Below are positions 11,178-20,433 of a stretch of 64,000 bases of DNA, one piece after another. The notes under the pieces were generated by a model. It was not told the origin of the DNA and did no database searches. It saw nothing but the letters and a program-made list of their open reading frames with translations. The position numbers and the translations under genes are program-made. Each line of letters opens with the position of its first letter. Position 1 is the stretch's first letter. The DNA lies in NCBI RefSeq assembly GCF_030718205.1, contig NZ_JAUZQF010000013.1:248001-312000 (forward strand), written 5' to 3'. The DNA comes from Nonomuraea turcica. GTDB lineage: Bacteria; Actinomycetota; Actinomycetes; Streptosporangiales; Streptosporangiaceae.

Positions 11178-13443
11178 TGTACGACTCTCCGGCCTGCGCC
11201 TCCCAGCTCCACATGTCCCCGGAACGGCTCGCGCCGTCCCACACCGGGCCCTCGACGGCCGCCCGCACCCTGATCTCCCCGTCACGTCCCGCGTGCAGCG
11301 TCACCTTCTCGGCGACCCCGTCGCGCCACGAGACGTCCACGGTCAGGTCGCCGCGGGCCCGCAGGCCGTGCACCGACCCCGTACGCCAGGCCGGCGGCAG
11401 CGCCGGCAACACGTGGATCACCCCGTGGTGGCTCTGCACCAGCATCTCCGCGATCCCCGCGACGGCCCCGAAGTTGCCGTCGATCTGGAACGGCGGATGC
11501 GTGTCCCACAGGTTGTCCAGCGTCGAGTGCGTGAGCAGCTCGCCCAGCATCCGGTGCGCGTGATCGCCGTCGAGCAGCCGCGCCCAGAAGTTGATCTTCC
11601 AGGCCTTGCTCCACCCCGTGCCGCCGTCGCCCCGGGCCGCCAGCGTGACCTTGGCGGCCTCGCCCTCAGGGCTTTCCGCGACGATCTGCCGTCCGGGATG
11701 CAGTCCGAACAGATGCGAGACATGCCGGTGCGTATCGTCCTGCTCGTCCCAGTCGGCCTTCCACTCCTGCAACTGGCCCCATGACCCGATCCGCAGCCCG
11801 GGATCCAGCCGCTCCAGCGCGTCCAGCACCCGCGCGCGGAACTCGGCGTCCACGTCCAGGATGTCCGCCGCCTCCGCGATGTTCGTGAACAGGTCCCAGA
11901 CGATCTGCTGCGACATCGACGCCCCCGCGGAGAAATCCCCGTGCTCGGGCGAGTAGCTGGGGGATACGACGAGCGTCCCGTCCCGCGGGTCGGTGTGCAG
12001 CGTGTCCAGCCAGAGCTCGGCCGCCCCTTTCAGCACCGGATAGGCGCTCTCCCGCAGGTAGCCGGCGTCCCCGCTGAACCGGTAGCGGTCGTACAGGTGC
12101 TGTGCCACCCAGGCCGCCGCCTCGGGGAACCAGAACGCGGTGGCCCAGTCGTGCACGCCGGTGAACCCGAACGGGTTCGTCTCGTTGTGCACCACCCACC
12201 CGTCCGCCTCGAACATCTCCCGCGCTGTCCGCCGGCCCGGCGCCATCAGGGCCCGCACGTAGTCGTCGTACGGCTGCGCGGTCTCGGCCAGGTTCGCCAC
12301 GTCCGCGGGCCAGTAGTTCATCTGCAGGTTGATGTTGACGTGATAGTCGCCCGCCCAGGCCGGGCTGGTGGAGTCGTTCCACACGCCCTGCAGGTTCGCC
12401 GGCAGCGCCCCCGCCCGCGAGGAGGCGATCAGCAGATAGCGTCCGTAGGCGAAGTACAGCGCCTCCAGCGCGCGGTCGGCGGCCGAGTCGCCGCCGGTGT
12501 AGGCCGCCCGGAGCCGGTCCGTCGGCACCTGCGGCGTCTCCTGCCCGAGGTCCAGCTCCACCCGGTCGAACAGCCGCACGTAGTCGTCCTGGTGCGCCTG
12601 CTTGAGCGCGTCGTACCCCTGCGCAGCCGCCTTGTCCACGCTCGCGGTGACGGCGTCGTGCGGGTCCTCGCCCCGGTAGGCCGGGTAGACGGGGGAGTAG
12701 TCGGTGCCGGCTGAGAGGATGAACACCGCGCTGTCGGCCCCGGCGACCGTGATGCGATCGGCCTCGTCCACCCGAGTGCCGCCCTCCACGATCACCTGCA
12801 CCTGGGCCTCGAACACCATCCCGTTGTCCGCCAGCGCCCCGCGCATCGTCAGCCGCCCGTCCGCGACGCTGATCCGCTTGTCGTCGTGCGGCGAGGACGC
12901 CCGCAACGTGAACTCCACCGCGCCCGGCCGGTCGGCCGAGATCCGCCCGACGATCACGTTGCCCGGGTGACTGGCGAAGTACTCGCGCGTGTGCCGCACC
13001 CCGCCGGCCGTATACGTCACCCCGGCCACGGCCTCGCGCAGGCTCAACTCCCTGCGGTAGCCGGTCGCGGTCGGGCCCGCGGGCAGGTCCAGCCACAGGT
13101 CGCCGAAGGTCTGGTACGCCCCGAAGCCCGACTTCGGCTGGCCCAGCCTGGCCGCGACCTCCTCCGGGTCCATCCGCCCATCGCGGTCCAGCCGCTCGCG
13201 GACCTCGGAAAGCGCGCCGGGGCGCGGGGCGGTCCAGTTGCCGAAGTCGTAGCCCTGCCGCGACCCCGGCCCTCCCGTCCACAGGGTCTTCTCGTTGAAC
13301 TGGATCTGCTCGAGTGCCGTGCCGCCGAAGATCATCGCGCCGAGCGCCCCGTTGCCGATCGGCAGCGCCTCGGTCTCCCAATCGATCGCGGGCCGGTCGT
13401 ACCAGAGCGTCAAGCGTCTTCGCTTCTCTGTGTTAACGGACAT
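11164..13443 (-). CDS. Glycoside hydrolase family 95 (1,2-alpha-L-fucosidase-like)
   Basis: Inverting alpha-glycosidase of 759 residues spanning the whole GH95 fold: N-terminal beta domain (LWYDRPA, ALPIGNGALGAMIFGG), (alpha/alpha)6 barrel and C-terminal beta domain. The AfcA-type catalytic set is recognisable: NINLQMNYW near 369 (the two Asn), the acid Glu in LQEW near 560, and Asp in FQIDGNFG near 653. No signal peptide is seen, so it acts inside the cell on imported oligosaccharides. Fucose or L-galactose specificity cannot be told from sequence. It is a single gene with no transporter beside it. The start is an ATG with GACGAGG upstream. Confidence 0.9.
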   Translation of the reverse strand: MSVNTEKRRRLTLWYDRPAIDWETEALPIGNGALGAMIFGGTALEQIQFNEKTLWTGGPGSRQGYDFGNWTAPRPGALSEVRERLDRDGRMDPEEVAARLGQPKSGFGAYQTFGDLWLDLPAGPTATGYRRELSLREAVAGVTYTAGGVRHTREYFASHPGNVIVGRISADRPGAVEFTLRASSPHDDKRISVADGRLTMRGALADNGMVFEAQVQVIVEGGTRVDEADRITVAGADSAVFILSAGTDYSPVYPAYRGEDPHDAVTASVDKAAAQGYDALKQAHQDDYVRLFDRVELDLGQETPQVPTDRLRAAYTGGDSAADRALEALYFAYGRYLLIASSRAGALPANLQGVWNDSTSPAWAGDYHVNINLQMNYWPADVANLAETAQPYDDYVRALMAPGRRTAREMFEADGWVVHNETNPFGFTGVHDWATAFWFPEAAAWVAQHLYDRYRFSGDAGYLRESAYPVLKGAAELWLDTLHTDPRDGTLVVSPSYSPEHGDFSAGASMSQQIVWDLFTNIAEAADILDVDAEFRARVLDALERLDPGLRIGSWGQLQEWKADWDEQDDTHRHVSHLFGLHPGRQIVAESPEGEAAKVTLAARGDGGTGWSKAWKINFWARLLDGDHAHRMLGELLTHSTLDNLWDTHPPFQIDGNFGAVAGIAEMLVQSHHGVIHVLPALPPAWRTGSVHGLRARGDLTVDVSWRDGVAEKVTLHAGRDGEIRVRAAVEGPVWDGASRSGDMWSWEAQAGESYTMGG

Positions 13444-13883
13444 CAGCGTAACCTCGTCGCATGCCGACCAGGGCCGGGAAGCGATCCGGTGGAAGCCGAT
13501 GCTGCGTCCGTCCGGCGAGCCGGGCGGACCGTGGCTGAGAACCGCGTTATCGGGGCCTGACTCCGCATTCCTGGATGGAGTGCAGCTCTTGGGCCACCGC
13601 CCCGCCGGACGCTGTCCCCTTGGTGACGGACACCAATGGGGGCGGGGACCGAATGCCAGTCGGGCACCCGGCTGTGACCGAACATTACCGTCCGATTACG
13701 TTCAGTGCAACTGATCGGCCGAGCGCGAACCGACCACAGTTCTATGGGTAACCACAGGTTCGATAGCGAGCGCCAGCAACAGTTCATACCTGTCATGAGG
13801 GACAACGGTAACTAAGTGGTCCATGGGAATGCGGGTCAAGTGGACTATTTCCGCGGACCGGCGACGTCGTAGCGTGGCGCGGT
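13444..13883. other. Gene-free divergent intergenic region (440 bases)
   Basis: The region lies between the divergent GH95 and epimerase genes and must hold both promoters. Open frames here have no family similarity and are rejected. A TAGCGT -10-like box (13870-13875) ends eight bases before the epimerase ATG, which suggests a leaderless or nearly leaderless transcript. No strong palindrome or repeat was seen elsewhere in it. Confidence 0.5.
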
Positions 13884-14753
13884 ATGACCATGCATGTCTT
13901 CCTGGCCGGCGGCACCGGTGTGCTGGGCCGCCGGATCGTTCCGCTGCTGGTTGCCGGGGGGCACACGGTGACCGCGACGACCCGTGACGAGGCGAAGGCC
14001 GCGCTGCTGTGGGACCTGGGCGCCGTTCCCGTGCAGGTGGATGTGTACGACGCCGCCGCGCTGCGGGCCGCGGTGCGTGAGTCCGGCGCCGACGTCGTGA
14101 TGCACCAGCTGACGGATCTGAGCGGGGGTGACTTCGCCGCCAACAGCCGGCTCCGCGAGATCGGCACCCGCAACCTGGTCGACGCGGCCCGGGCGGCTGG
14201 AGTGCGGCGCATCGTGGCGCAGAGCATCGCGTGGGTGTACGAGCCGGGCGACGACCCCGCCGCCGAGGAGACCCCACTCGACGTGCACGCGCCCGAGGCA
14301 CGCCGGCCCATGGTCGAGGCGGTGGCGAGCTTGGAGTCGGCGGTCCGGGAGCTACCGGCGTGGGTGGTGCTGCGCTACGGGATGTTTTACGGCCCCGGCA
14401 CCTGGTTCGAGCCGCGCGGGCTACGGGCGGAGCAGGCTCGCTCGGGCGCGCTCGTAGCCGATGCGGACGTGACGAGCTTCGTGCACGTCGACGACGCGGC
14501 GGCCGCCGCCGTACAGGCCCTGGAATGGCCGTCCGGTCCGGTGAACGTCTGTGACGACGAGCCCGCGCCCGCACATGACTGGCTGCCCGCCTTCTGCCGT
14601 GCCGTCGGCGCGCCCGCGCCGCCGGAGGACGACGCGCCGCGGAACGGGTTCGCTCGCGGCGCGGACAATCGTTACGCCCGTAAGCGCCTCGGCTGGACGC
14701 CTGAGTACGTGTCCTGGCGCGACGGCTTCGCGGCTTACGGGATCAGCCGGTAG
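13884..14753 (+). CDS. NAD(P)-dependent epimerase/dehydratase-like (atypical SDR)
   Basis: Rossmann-fold protein of 289 residues. GGTGVLGRR near residue 10 is the dinucleotide-binding Gly motif. A YGMFYGPG motif and a C-terminal sugar-epimerase-like region follow. The canonical catalytic YxxxK is not evident where expected, so catalysis may be atypical; such proteins act as reductases, epimerases or regulators. The last 19 bases overlap the convergent methyltransferase gene. The ATG at 13890 is an alternative start. Confidence 0.8.
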   Translation: MTMHVFLAGGTGVLGRRIVPLLVAGGHTVTATTRDEAKAALLWDLGAVPVQVDVYDAAALRAAVRESGADVVMHQLTDLSGGDFAANSRLREIGTRNLVDAARAAGVRRIVAQSIAWVYEPGDDPAAEETPLDVHAPEARRPMVEAVASLESAVRELPAWVVLRYGMFYGPGTWFEPRGLRAEQARSGALVADADVTSFVHVDDAAAAAVQALEWPSGPVNVCDDEPAPAHDWLPAFCRAVGAPAPPEDDAPRNGFARGADNRYARKRLGWTPEYVSWRDGFAAYGISR

Positions 14754-15787
14754 AAGCGCCAGAAGCCGAAGTCCTCGATCGGCAGGACCTCGATGTCGCC
14801 GAACCCGGCCTCTCGCGCGTAGCGCCGCAGCGTGTCCGGCCGCAGCACGGTTCCGGTCCCGGCCGACGGCTGCTCGCTCATCCCGTCCGGCAGGCAGATG
14901 AGCAGGCTGAAGCCGTACATGAGCCGCTCGGTGTCGTCAGCCGGGCCCGCGAAGGACTCGCCCACGGCCTCGTCCATGATGACGACAGGCCCGCCGGGCA
15001 CGACCGCGCGCCGCACCGCCGCCAGCGTGTCCACCGGCCGTGGCATGTCGTGCACGCACTCGAAGGCGAAGACGGCGTCGTACCGGCCGTCGCCCAAGGT
15101 CGCGGCGTCGACACGGCGGAACGAGACCCGCTCGCCGAGACCTGAGGCGGCCGCGTTGCGCTCGGCCAGCTCGATCGACGGCGCGTCGATGTCGACGCCC
15201 TCCACCATCGCCTCCGGGTACGCCCTGGCCAGCGCGATGGTCGACCAGCCACCGCCGCAGCCGACGTCGGCGATGCGGGCGCCGGGGCGGCGCAGCGCGG
15301 CGTCGAGGTCCGGCACGCCGGCCAGGGCGCCGGGCAGCGCGTGCTCGAACCACGGCCGGTTCATGTCGGCCTGCGATTCCCGCACATCCGGCCCGAACTC
15401 CGCCCAGCCGACGCCACCGCCGCTCCGGTACGCCTCCAGGAGGGCGGGCATCTGCACGGCGGCGCCCGCGAGCATCCGCGCCAGCGGCGCGAGGTAGGCC
15501 AGGCTGGCCTCGTTCGTCAGCACCTCGGCCGCGCCCTTCGGCAGCACGAAGCGGCCGTCCGGGGCGACCTCCAGGATCCCGTAGGCGGCCTGCTGCTCCA
15601 GCCATTCCCTGGCGTAGCGTTCGTGGCCGCCGGCCCGCGCGACCAACTCGTCCGGGCCGGCCGGGCCGTGCGCGGCCAGCGCACGGTACCAGCCCATGCG
15701 GTCGCCGATGTGCACGGAGAGGACCTCGATGGTGCCGAGCGACGCCTGGAACAGGCGCTCGGCGAACTCGTCAGTAGTCGTTGACAT
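14735..15787 (-). CDS. SAM-dependent methyltransferase with N-terminal winged helix (Rv2258c-like)
   Basis: The protein is 350 residues. The first ~110 form a winged-helix dimerisation domain (VLSVHIGDRMGWYRAL, then YAREWLEQQAAYGIL), and the rest a class I methyltransferase fold with SAM motif ADVGCGGGWST near 170-180. Architecture and wording resemble M. tuberculosis Rv2258c, whose gene neighbours mscR in that genome; here mscR is about 5 kb away. The substrate is unknown. It overlaps the convergent epimerase by 19 bases. A frame extending upstream was rejected because the ATG at 15787 gives the family length. Confidence 0.85.
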   Translation of the reverse strand: MSTTTDEFAERLFQASLGTIEVLSVHIGDRMGWYRALAAHGPAGPDELVARAGGHERYAREWLEQQAAYGILEVAPDGRFVLPKGAAEVLTNEASLAYLAPLARMLAGAAVQMPALLEAYRSGGGVGWAEFGPDVRESQADMNRPWFEHALPGALAGVPDLDAALRRPGARIADVGCGGGWSTIALARAYPEAMVEGVDIDAPSIELAERNAAASGLGERVSFRRVDAATLGDGRYDAVFAFECVHDMPRPVDTLAAVRRAVVPGGPVVIMDEAVGESFAGPADDTERLMYGFSLLICLPDGMSEQPSAGTGTVLRPDTLRRYAREAGFGDIEVLPIEDFGFWRFYRLIP

Positions 15788-16112
15788 GATCGTTCTTCCC
15801 TTTCCCCCGCAGTATGTCCTGGATGAGGATCGGTGCAGTTCCCCGCGGCGAACAGGTCATACGACACAGAGCGCAAAATTGCCCGCGACGATACCGTCAA
15901 GGAAGGACGTGACCGCCCGTCTGCGCGGCGGACGGTTAAGAATTCCGGCGCTGGGCATGATCAGCCAATGATCTCCCCCGGAAAGCCACGGTAATTTAAT
16001 CACGACCAACCGTATTTTAGTCGTGTTTGCCCAGGTCAATAGATAGGTCAATGACGAGTCAAACTGCGCGCTGTGCCCGGGAAACGATCGCCTAAGGTCC
16101 TACGATCGCTTC
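15788..16112 (+). promoter_or_regulatory. Intergenic region with promoter and direct repeats for the two-component operon
   Basis: The 325 bases are less GC-rich than their surroundings. AGGTCAAT occurs at 16033-16040 and again at 16045-16052, followed by GAGTCAAA at 16056-16063. The TCAA cores are thus 12 and 11 bases apart, the spacing typical of OmpR-family response-regulator sites. A TACGAT -10 box (16101-16106) ends six bases before the regulator ATG, implying a leaderless mRNA. A short inverted repeat CACGAC/GTCGTG spans 16001-16025. The likely reading is autoregulation of the operon. Confidence 0.55.
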
Positions 16113-16781
16113 ATGACCTGCGTACTTCTAGCCGAGGACGACACCTCGATCTCTGAGCCTCTTGCGCGCGCTCTGCGCCGTGAGGGCTATCAGGTCGAGG
16201 TGAGCCCGGATGGCCCACAGGCCCTCGAGAGGGCACTGTCGGGCGGCATCGACCTCATTGTTCTTGATCTTGGTCTTCCAGAGATGGACGGCCTGGAAGT
16301 GGCCCGCCGGATCCGGGCCGAAGGCCACGGCACTCCAGTTCTCATACTCACCGCCCGCGTCGACGAGGTCGACACCGTCGTCGGGCTCGACGCCGGCGCG
16401 GACGACTACGTCACCAAACCGTTCCGGCTGGCCGAGCTGCTGGCCCGAGTACGCGCGCTGCTACGTCGCGGCACCTCCGAGACCCCGGTCGTCCAGGGGG
16501 TGCGGATCGACGCCGACTCGCGGCGCGCCTGGATGGGGGAGAAAGAGCTTCATCTCACGACCAAGGAGTTCGACCTGCTGCGCGTGCTCGTACGGGACGC
16601 CGGCAAGGTGGTCACCCGCGAGCAGATCATGCGCGAGGTGTGGGACACCAACTGGTGGGGTTCCACCAAGACACTCGACATGCACATCTCGTGGTTGCGC
16701 CGCAAACTAGGCGACGACGCCGCCAAGCCTCGCTACATCACGACCGTCCGGGGAGTCGGCTTCCGGTTCGAACGCGAGTAG
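16113..16781 (+). CDS. OmpR-family response regulator
   Basis: Two-component DNA-binding regulator of 222 residues. The receiver domain (1-120) has acidic pocket residues Asp9 and Asp10, phospho-acceptor Asp52 and Lys102 (TKPF). The C-terminal winged helix (about 130-220) ends RYITTVRGVGFRFE, typical of OmpR/PhoB. It is followed after four bases by its histidine kinase. The signal is unknown. It is probably autoregulated through the direct repeats upstream. Confidence 0.95.
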   Translation: MTCVLLAEDDTSISEPLARALRREGYQVEVSPDGPQALERALSGGIDLIVLDLGLPEMDGLEVARRIRAEGHGTPVLILTARVDEVDTVVGLDAGADDYVTKPFRLAELLARVRALLRRGTSETPVVQGVRIDADSRRAWMGEKELHLTTKEFDLLRVLVRDAGKVVTREQIMREVWDTNWWGSTKTLDMHISWLRRKLGDDAAKPRYITTVRGVGFRFERE

Positions 16782-16785
16782 GCGG

Positions 16786-18063
16786 ATGCGCCGTCGACTG
16801 CTCACCTCCACCCTGGTCGTCGCGGTTATCGCGGTCCTGTTGCTGGGGGTCCCCCTGGGCGTCGTGGTGAGCCGCCTGATCGTCGACGAGGCGGCTCAAG
16901 AGCTCGGGGCTGAGGCAAAACGCCTCGTGGGAGAGGTCGAGTATGCCCGCGTGCAGGAGACACCGCTGGATCCCCAGCAACTGGAGCAGAAATACCCAGG
17001 CAGGTACATACAGATCTGGGAGCGCGGAACCCCCCTTCGGGTGACCGTGGTCGGCACGCCGCCGCCGTCCGGTCACCTGATGACAGAGGATGCGCAGACC
17101 AACACGGGCGTCTACGTCCGGATAAGTCGTGACCGCGATCAGGTTGAGCGGGATGTCCGGGCCCGCCTGCTCCTCATCGTCGCCCTGGCCGTGGCCGCCC
17201 TGGCGGTGGCCGTGAGTCTGGCCGTCGTACAGTCCCGGCGGCTGACACTGCCCTTGCAGGACCTCGCGAAGATCGCCGAACGGTTGGGCTCCGGCGACGC
17301 GCGGCCGAGCAAACACCGCTACGGCATACCCGAGCTCGACCGGGTGGCCCAGGTGCTCGATCGCAGCGCCACCCGCATCTCCGACCTGCTCACCAGGGAG
17401 CGCGAGTTCGCCACCGACGCCTCACACCAGCTCCGCACCCCGCTGACCGGCCTCACCATGCGCCTGGAGGAGATCGTCGCCGCTTCCGACCACCCCGAGG
17501 TGGTACGCGAGGAGGGCGAGGCGGCGATCGTGCAGGCGGAGCGGCTGACCGCCGTGATCGATGAGCTGCTGTCGGCGGCCCGCCGCCAGCGCCACGCCCA
17601 AGCCGAACCGGTCGCCATCGACATCGTGCTCGGCCAGCAGATCACCGAGTGGGAGCCGGTGTTCAGGGACGCGGGACGCATGCTGCGGCTCGAGGGTGCG
17701 CGAGAGCTGATGGCGATGGCCACGACCGGCGGATTCGGCCAGGTGATCGCGTCCCTGCTGGAGAATTCCCTGCGCCACGGCGGTGGCGCCGTCACCATCA
17801 CCACCAGCAGCGGCGACAACTACGTGGTGATCGAGGTCGCCGACGAGGGCCCCGGCATCGCCGACGAGATCGCCCCCAAGATCTTCGACCGCAACGTCAG
17901 CGGCGGCGGGGGGACCGGCCTCGGCTTGACGCTCGCCCGCGCGCTGGCCGCCGCCGACGGCGGCCGGCTGGAGCTCGTGCGCCGCCGTCCCGCGACGTTC
18001 GCCATCTTCCTGCGCCCGGCGAACGAAGACAGCAGGAGCCGGGTCGTCAGCGGTCCTGCCTGA
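16786..18063 (+). CDS. Membrane sensor histidine kinase
   Basis: Protein of 425 residues with a TM segment at about 7-28, an extracytoplasmic sensor of roughly 95 residues, and a second TM near 125-147. HAMP follows, then HisKA with phospho-acceptor His214 in ASHQLRTPLTGL. The HATPase_c domain has the N box (ENSLRHGGG) and G boxes (DEGPGIAD, GGTGLGL). It is co-transcribed with the response regulator four bases upstream. The sensor region has no family match known to me. Its last 17 bases overlap the convergent gtrA-like gene. Confidence 0.94.
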   Translation: MRRRLLTSTLVVAVIAVLLLGVPLGVVVSRLIVDEAAQELGAEAKRLVGEVEYARVQETPLDPQQLEQKYPGRYIQIWERGTPLRVTVVGTPPPSGHLMTEDAQTNTGVYVRISRDRDQVERDVRARLLLIVALAVAALAVAVSLAVVQSRRLTLPLQDLAKIAERLGSGDARPSKHRYGIPELDRVAQVLDRSATRISDLLTREREFATDASHQLRTPLTGLTMRLEEIVAASDHPEVVREEGEAAIVQAERLTAVIDELLSAARRQRHAQAEPVAIDIVLGQQITEWEPVFRDAGRMLRLEGARELMAMATTGGFGQVIASLLENSLRHGGGAVTITTSSGDNYVVIEVADEGPGIADEIAPKIFDRNVSGGGGTGLGLTLARALAAADGGRLELVRRRPATFAIFLRPANEDSRSRVVSGPA

Positions 18064-18526
18064 CGGCCTCGGGCAGCTCGACCGGGATCGGCTCGGTGGC
18101 CTCCAAGAACACCCACTTCTTGTAAGACCAATAGCGGAACAGCGTGCCGAGCCCGACGCCCAAGAAGTTGGCGATGTTGAGGCTGAGGCCGTCGTCCAGG
18201 TTGAGCGTGTATTTGGTGAAGCCGATCACCAGCAGCCCGAACAGCAGTGCGATGCCGTTGAGCAGGAAGAACAGGAAGTATTCGCGCCCGAGCCCGCTCT
18301 GCTCGCGGTGCCGGAACGTCCAGAAGCGATTGCCCGCGTAGGCGAATGTCGCCGAGATCGTGGTCGCCAGGACCTTGGACGTCAGCGGCCCCCACTCCAG
18401 CCCCAGCAGGAAAAGGTTGTAGACCCCGGTGTCGAGGACGAAGGCGACGGCGCCGATGCTGCCGAACTTGGCCAGCTCATGCACAAGGGCTGCGAACCGC
18501 TCGTAGAGGCGTTTAACGAAGTCCAC
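18047..18526 (-). CDS. GtrA-family membrane protein
   Basis: Four-TM protein of 159 residues with the GtrA signature: FGSIGAVAFVLDTGVYN in TM1, NRFWTFR after TM2, and RYWSYKKWVF after TM4. GtrA proteins are thought to help move or present polyprenyl-phosphate-linked sugars for envelope glycosylation. The wall-polymer locus further along may use it. It stands alone on this strand and overlaps the histidine kinase 3' end. The 253 bases upstream of it hold no recognised gene. Confidence 0.9.
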   Translation of the reverse strand: MDFVKRLYERFAALVHELAKFGSIGAVAFVLDTGVYNLFLLGLEWGPLTSKVLATTISATFAYAGNRFWTFRHREQSGLGREYFLFFLLNGIALLFGLLVIGFTKYTLNLDDGLSLNIANFLGVGLGTLFRYWSYKKWVFLEATEPIPVELPEAVRQDR

Positions 18527-18779
18527 GTCTCTGCTCGGTCCCTTCCGTGCTGCTGCTGGTCATCCCAGCGTACCGGTCACGATGTAGGGCCGGTGTCAGA
18601 CGGATGAACTTACCGCGTCAAGAGCCGGTTTAGAAATGTCGTCCAATAGGCGGCAATTCCGATCGGCTGCCATTACGCTGCGGTGCAGGTCGCTGGGCGG
18701 CCGTGCCTGCGAGGCGACCCGGAACGACCGCCCAGCCCCGTCACCTCCTCGGCAGATGACGAACCGCCGTTCCGCGGGC

Positions 18780-19220
18780 TCAGGAAGGGCCTGGCCGGTC
18801 GAAGGCGACGAGTTCGATCTCGAACCCGTCCTTGTCCTCCAGGTACGCGGCGTAGTGTTGCTCGCCGCCGGCGTACGGATGGCGATCGGGGAACATCAGC
18901 GTCCAGCCATACGCCGGGGCCTGCTCCACCAGGGCATCCAGCCGGGTGCGGCTCTCCACGTGGAAGGCCAGGTGGTTCAGGCCGGGGCGGCGGCGGTCGT
19001 GGCGGTCGGCGGTGAGGGCGGGCGACTGCTCCATCACCAGGTAGGTCGGCCCCAGCCGCCAGCTACGGCCGCCCGCCCAGTCCTGGAACACGGTGTAGCC
19101 GAGCGCTTCCAGCAGCCACTGCCAGCTGCCGATCGCCCGTGGCAGATCCGGGACCCAGATCTCCACGTGGTGCAGTGTTCCAGTGGTGGGCGTGGTTCCA
19201 GTGGTGGGCGTGTCGTTCAC
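18780..19220 (-). CDS. VOC (glyoxalase/bleomycin-resistance) family protein
   Basis: Small metal-binding-fold protein of 146 residues. LHHVEIWVPDL starts the first beta-alpha-beta module, GLNHLAFHV the second, and DKDGFEIELVA ends it with the conserved Glu. Two His and a Glu could bind a metal. Substrate unknown; relatives include dioxygenases, glyoxalases and resistance proteins. The start is a GTG. The N-terminus encodes TPTTGT twice because of a perfect 18-base duplication. Confidence 0.82.
   Translation of the reverse strand: MNDTPTTGTTPTTGTLHHVEIWVPDLPRAIGSWQWLLEALGYTVFQDWAGGRSWRLGPTYLVMEQSPALTADRHDRRRPGLNHLAFHVESRTRLDALVEQAPAYGWTLMFPDRHPYAGGEQHYAAYLEDKDGFEIELVAFDRPGPS
19177..19212. repeat. 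Perfect 18-base tandem duplication in the VOC gene 5' end
   Basis: The unit GTTCCAGTGGTGGGCGTG occurs twice head-to-tail (19177-19194 and 19195-19212). Being six codons, it keeps the frame and doubles TPTTGT in the protein. It lies ahead of the folded domain and looks like a recent slippage event. Confidence 0.85.
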
Positions 19221-19284
19221 GCCTAGACCCTATGGATGCGAGCGGTGGGTTAGTCATCGTTGCGTCCCGGTAAGCTCACCTGGC

Positions 19285-20433
19285 GTGAGTTCATACCACC
19301 CCATCGGCCCGGTCGTCGGCATCGTCGGCGCCGGCCAGCTGGCCAGGATGTCGCAGCCGCCCGCCATCGCACTCGGCGTCGAGCTGCGGGTGCTCGCCGG
19401 TGCCCCGGACGAGAGCGCCGCACGGGTGATCGTCGACACGCGCATCGGAGACTACCGCGATCTGGACGTTCTTCGCGAGTTCGCCCAAGGCTGCGACGCG
19501 ATCACGTTCGACCACGAGCACGTCCCGACCGAGCACATCAGGGCTCTGGCGAAGAGCGGCCACGCCGTTCACCCGGGGGCCGACGCCCTCGTGCACGCAC
19601 AGGACAAGGCGGCCATGCGCGAGCGGCTGACCGCGATCGGCGTGCCTTGCCCGGCCTGGGCGCGGGTGTCGTCGGCGAAGGACGTCTCGGGGTTCGCGGA
19701 CGAGCACGGCTGGCCCGTGGTGCTGAAGGCGGTGCGCGGCGGCTACGACGGCCGCGGCGTGTGGGTGTGCGCTGATGCCGCCGAGGCGGAGGAGGCGTTC
19801 GCGTCCGGGACCGAGCTCATGGCCGAGGCGTTCGTGCCGTTCGAGCGGGAGCTGGCGGTGCTGGTGGCCCGCTCGCCGCACGGCCAGGGCGTCAGCTACC
19901 CGGTCGTGGAGACCGTGCAGCAGGACGGCATCTGCGTCGAGGTGCTCGCGCCCGCCCCCGATCTCGACCAGGAGGACGCCGCGCAGGCCCAGCGCATCGG
20001 CCTGAAGATCGCCCACGAGCTGGGGGTGACCGGGTTGCTGGCGGTCGAGATGTTCCAGACGGCCCGCGGTCTGGTGGTCAACGAGCTGGCCATGCGGCCG
20101 CACAACAGCGGCCACTGGACGATCGAGGGCGCGCGGACGTCGCAGTTCGAGCAGCATCTGAGGGCCGTGCTGGATCTGCCGCTCGGCTCGCCCACGATGA
20201 CCGCCCAGGCCGTCGTCATGGTCAACCTGCTGGGCGGCGACGACCCCGACCTGTTCAAGCGCTACGAGCACGTGCTGGCCCACGACCCCGGCATCAAGGT
20301 GCACTTCTACGGCAAGCAGGTGCGTCCCGGCCGCAAGATCGGCCACGTGACCGCCCTCGGCTCCAACCTGGACGAGGTCCGCGCCCGCGCTCGCCACGCC
20401 GCCGTCTACCTGACCACCGGGGAATACACATGA
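19285..20433 (+). CDS. purK: N5-carboxyaminoimidazole ribonucleotide synthase
   Basis: ATP-grasp enzyme that carboxylates AIR to N5-CAIR in purine synthesis. The protein is 382 residues from the GTG at 19285. GIVGAGQLARM opens the N-terminal domain. The ATP-grasp core follows, and the signature NELAMRPHNSGHWTIEG near 270 is perfect. The frame stays open 102 bases upstream, but that part would cover the VOC promoter and has no similarity. TAAGCT at 19271-19276, eight bases before the GTG, fits a near-leaderless promoter. It overlaps purE by ATGA. Confidence 0.95.
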   Translation: MSSYHPIGPVVGIVGAGQLARMSQPPAIALGVELRVLAGAPDESAARVIVDTRIGDYRDLDVLREFAQGCDAITFDHEHVPTEHIRALAKSGHAVHPGADALVHAQDKAAMRERLTAIGVPCPAWARVSSAKDVSGFADEHGWPVVLKAVRGGYDGRGVWVCADAAEAEEAFASGTELMAEAFVPFERELAVLVARSPHGQGVSYPVVETVQQDGICVEVLAPAPDLDQEDAAQAQRIGLKIAHELGVTGLLAVEMFQTARGLVVNELAMRPHNSGHWTIEGARTSQFEQHLRAVLDLPLGSPTMTAQAVVMVNLLGGDDPDLFKRYEHVLAHDPGIKVHFYGKQVRPGRKIGHVTALGSNLDEVRARARHAAVYLTTGEYT

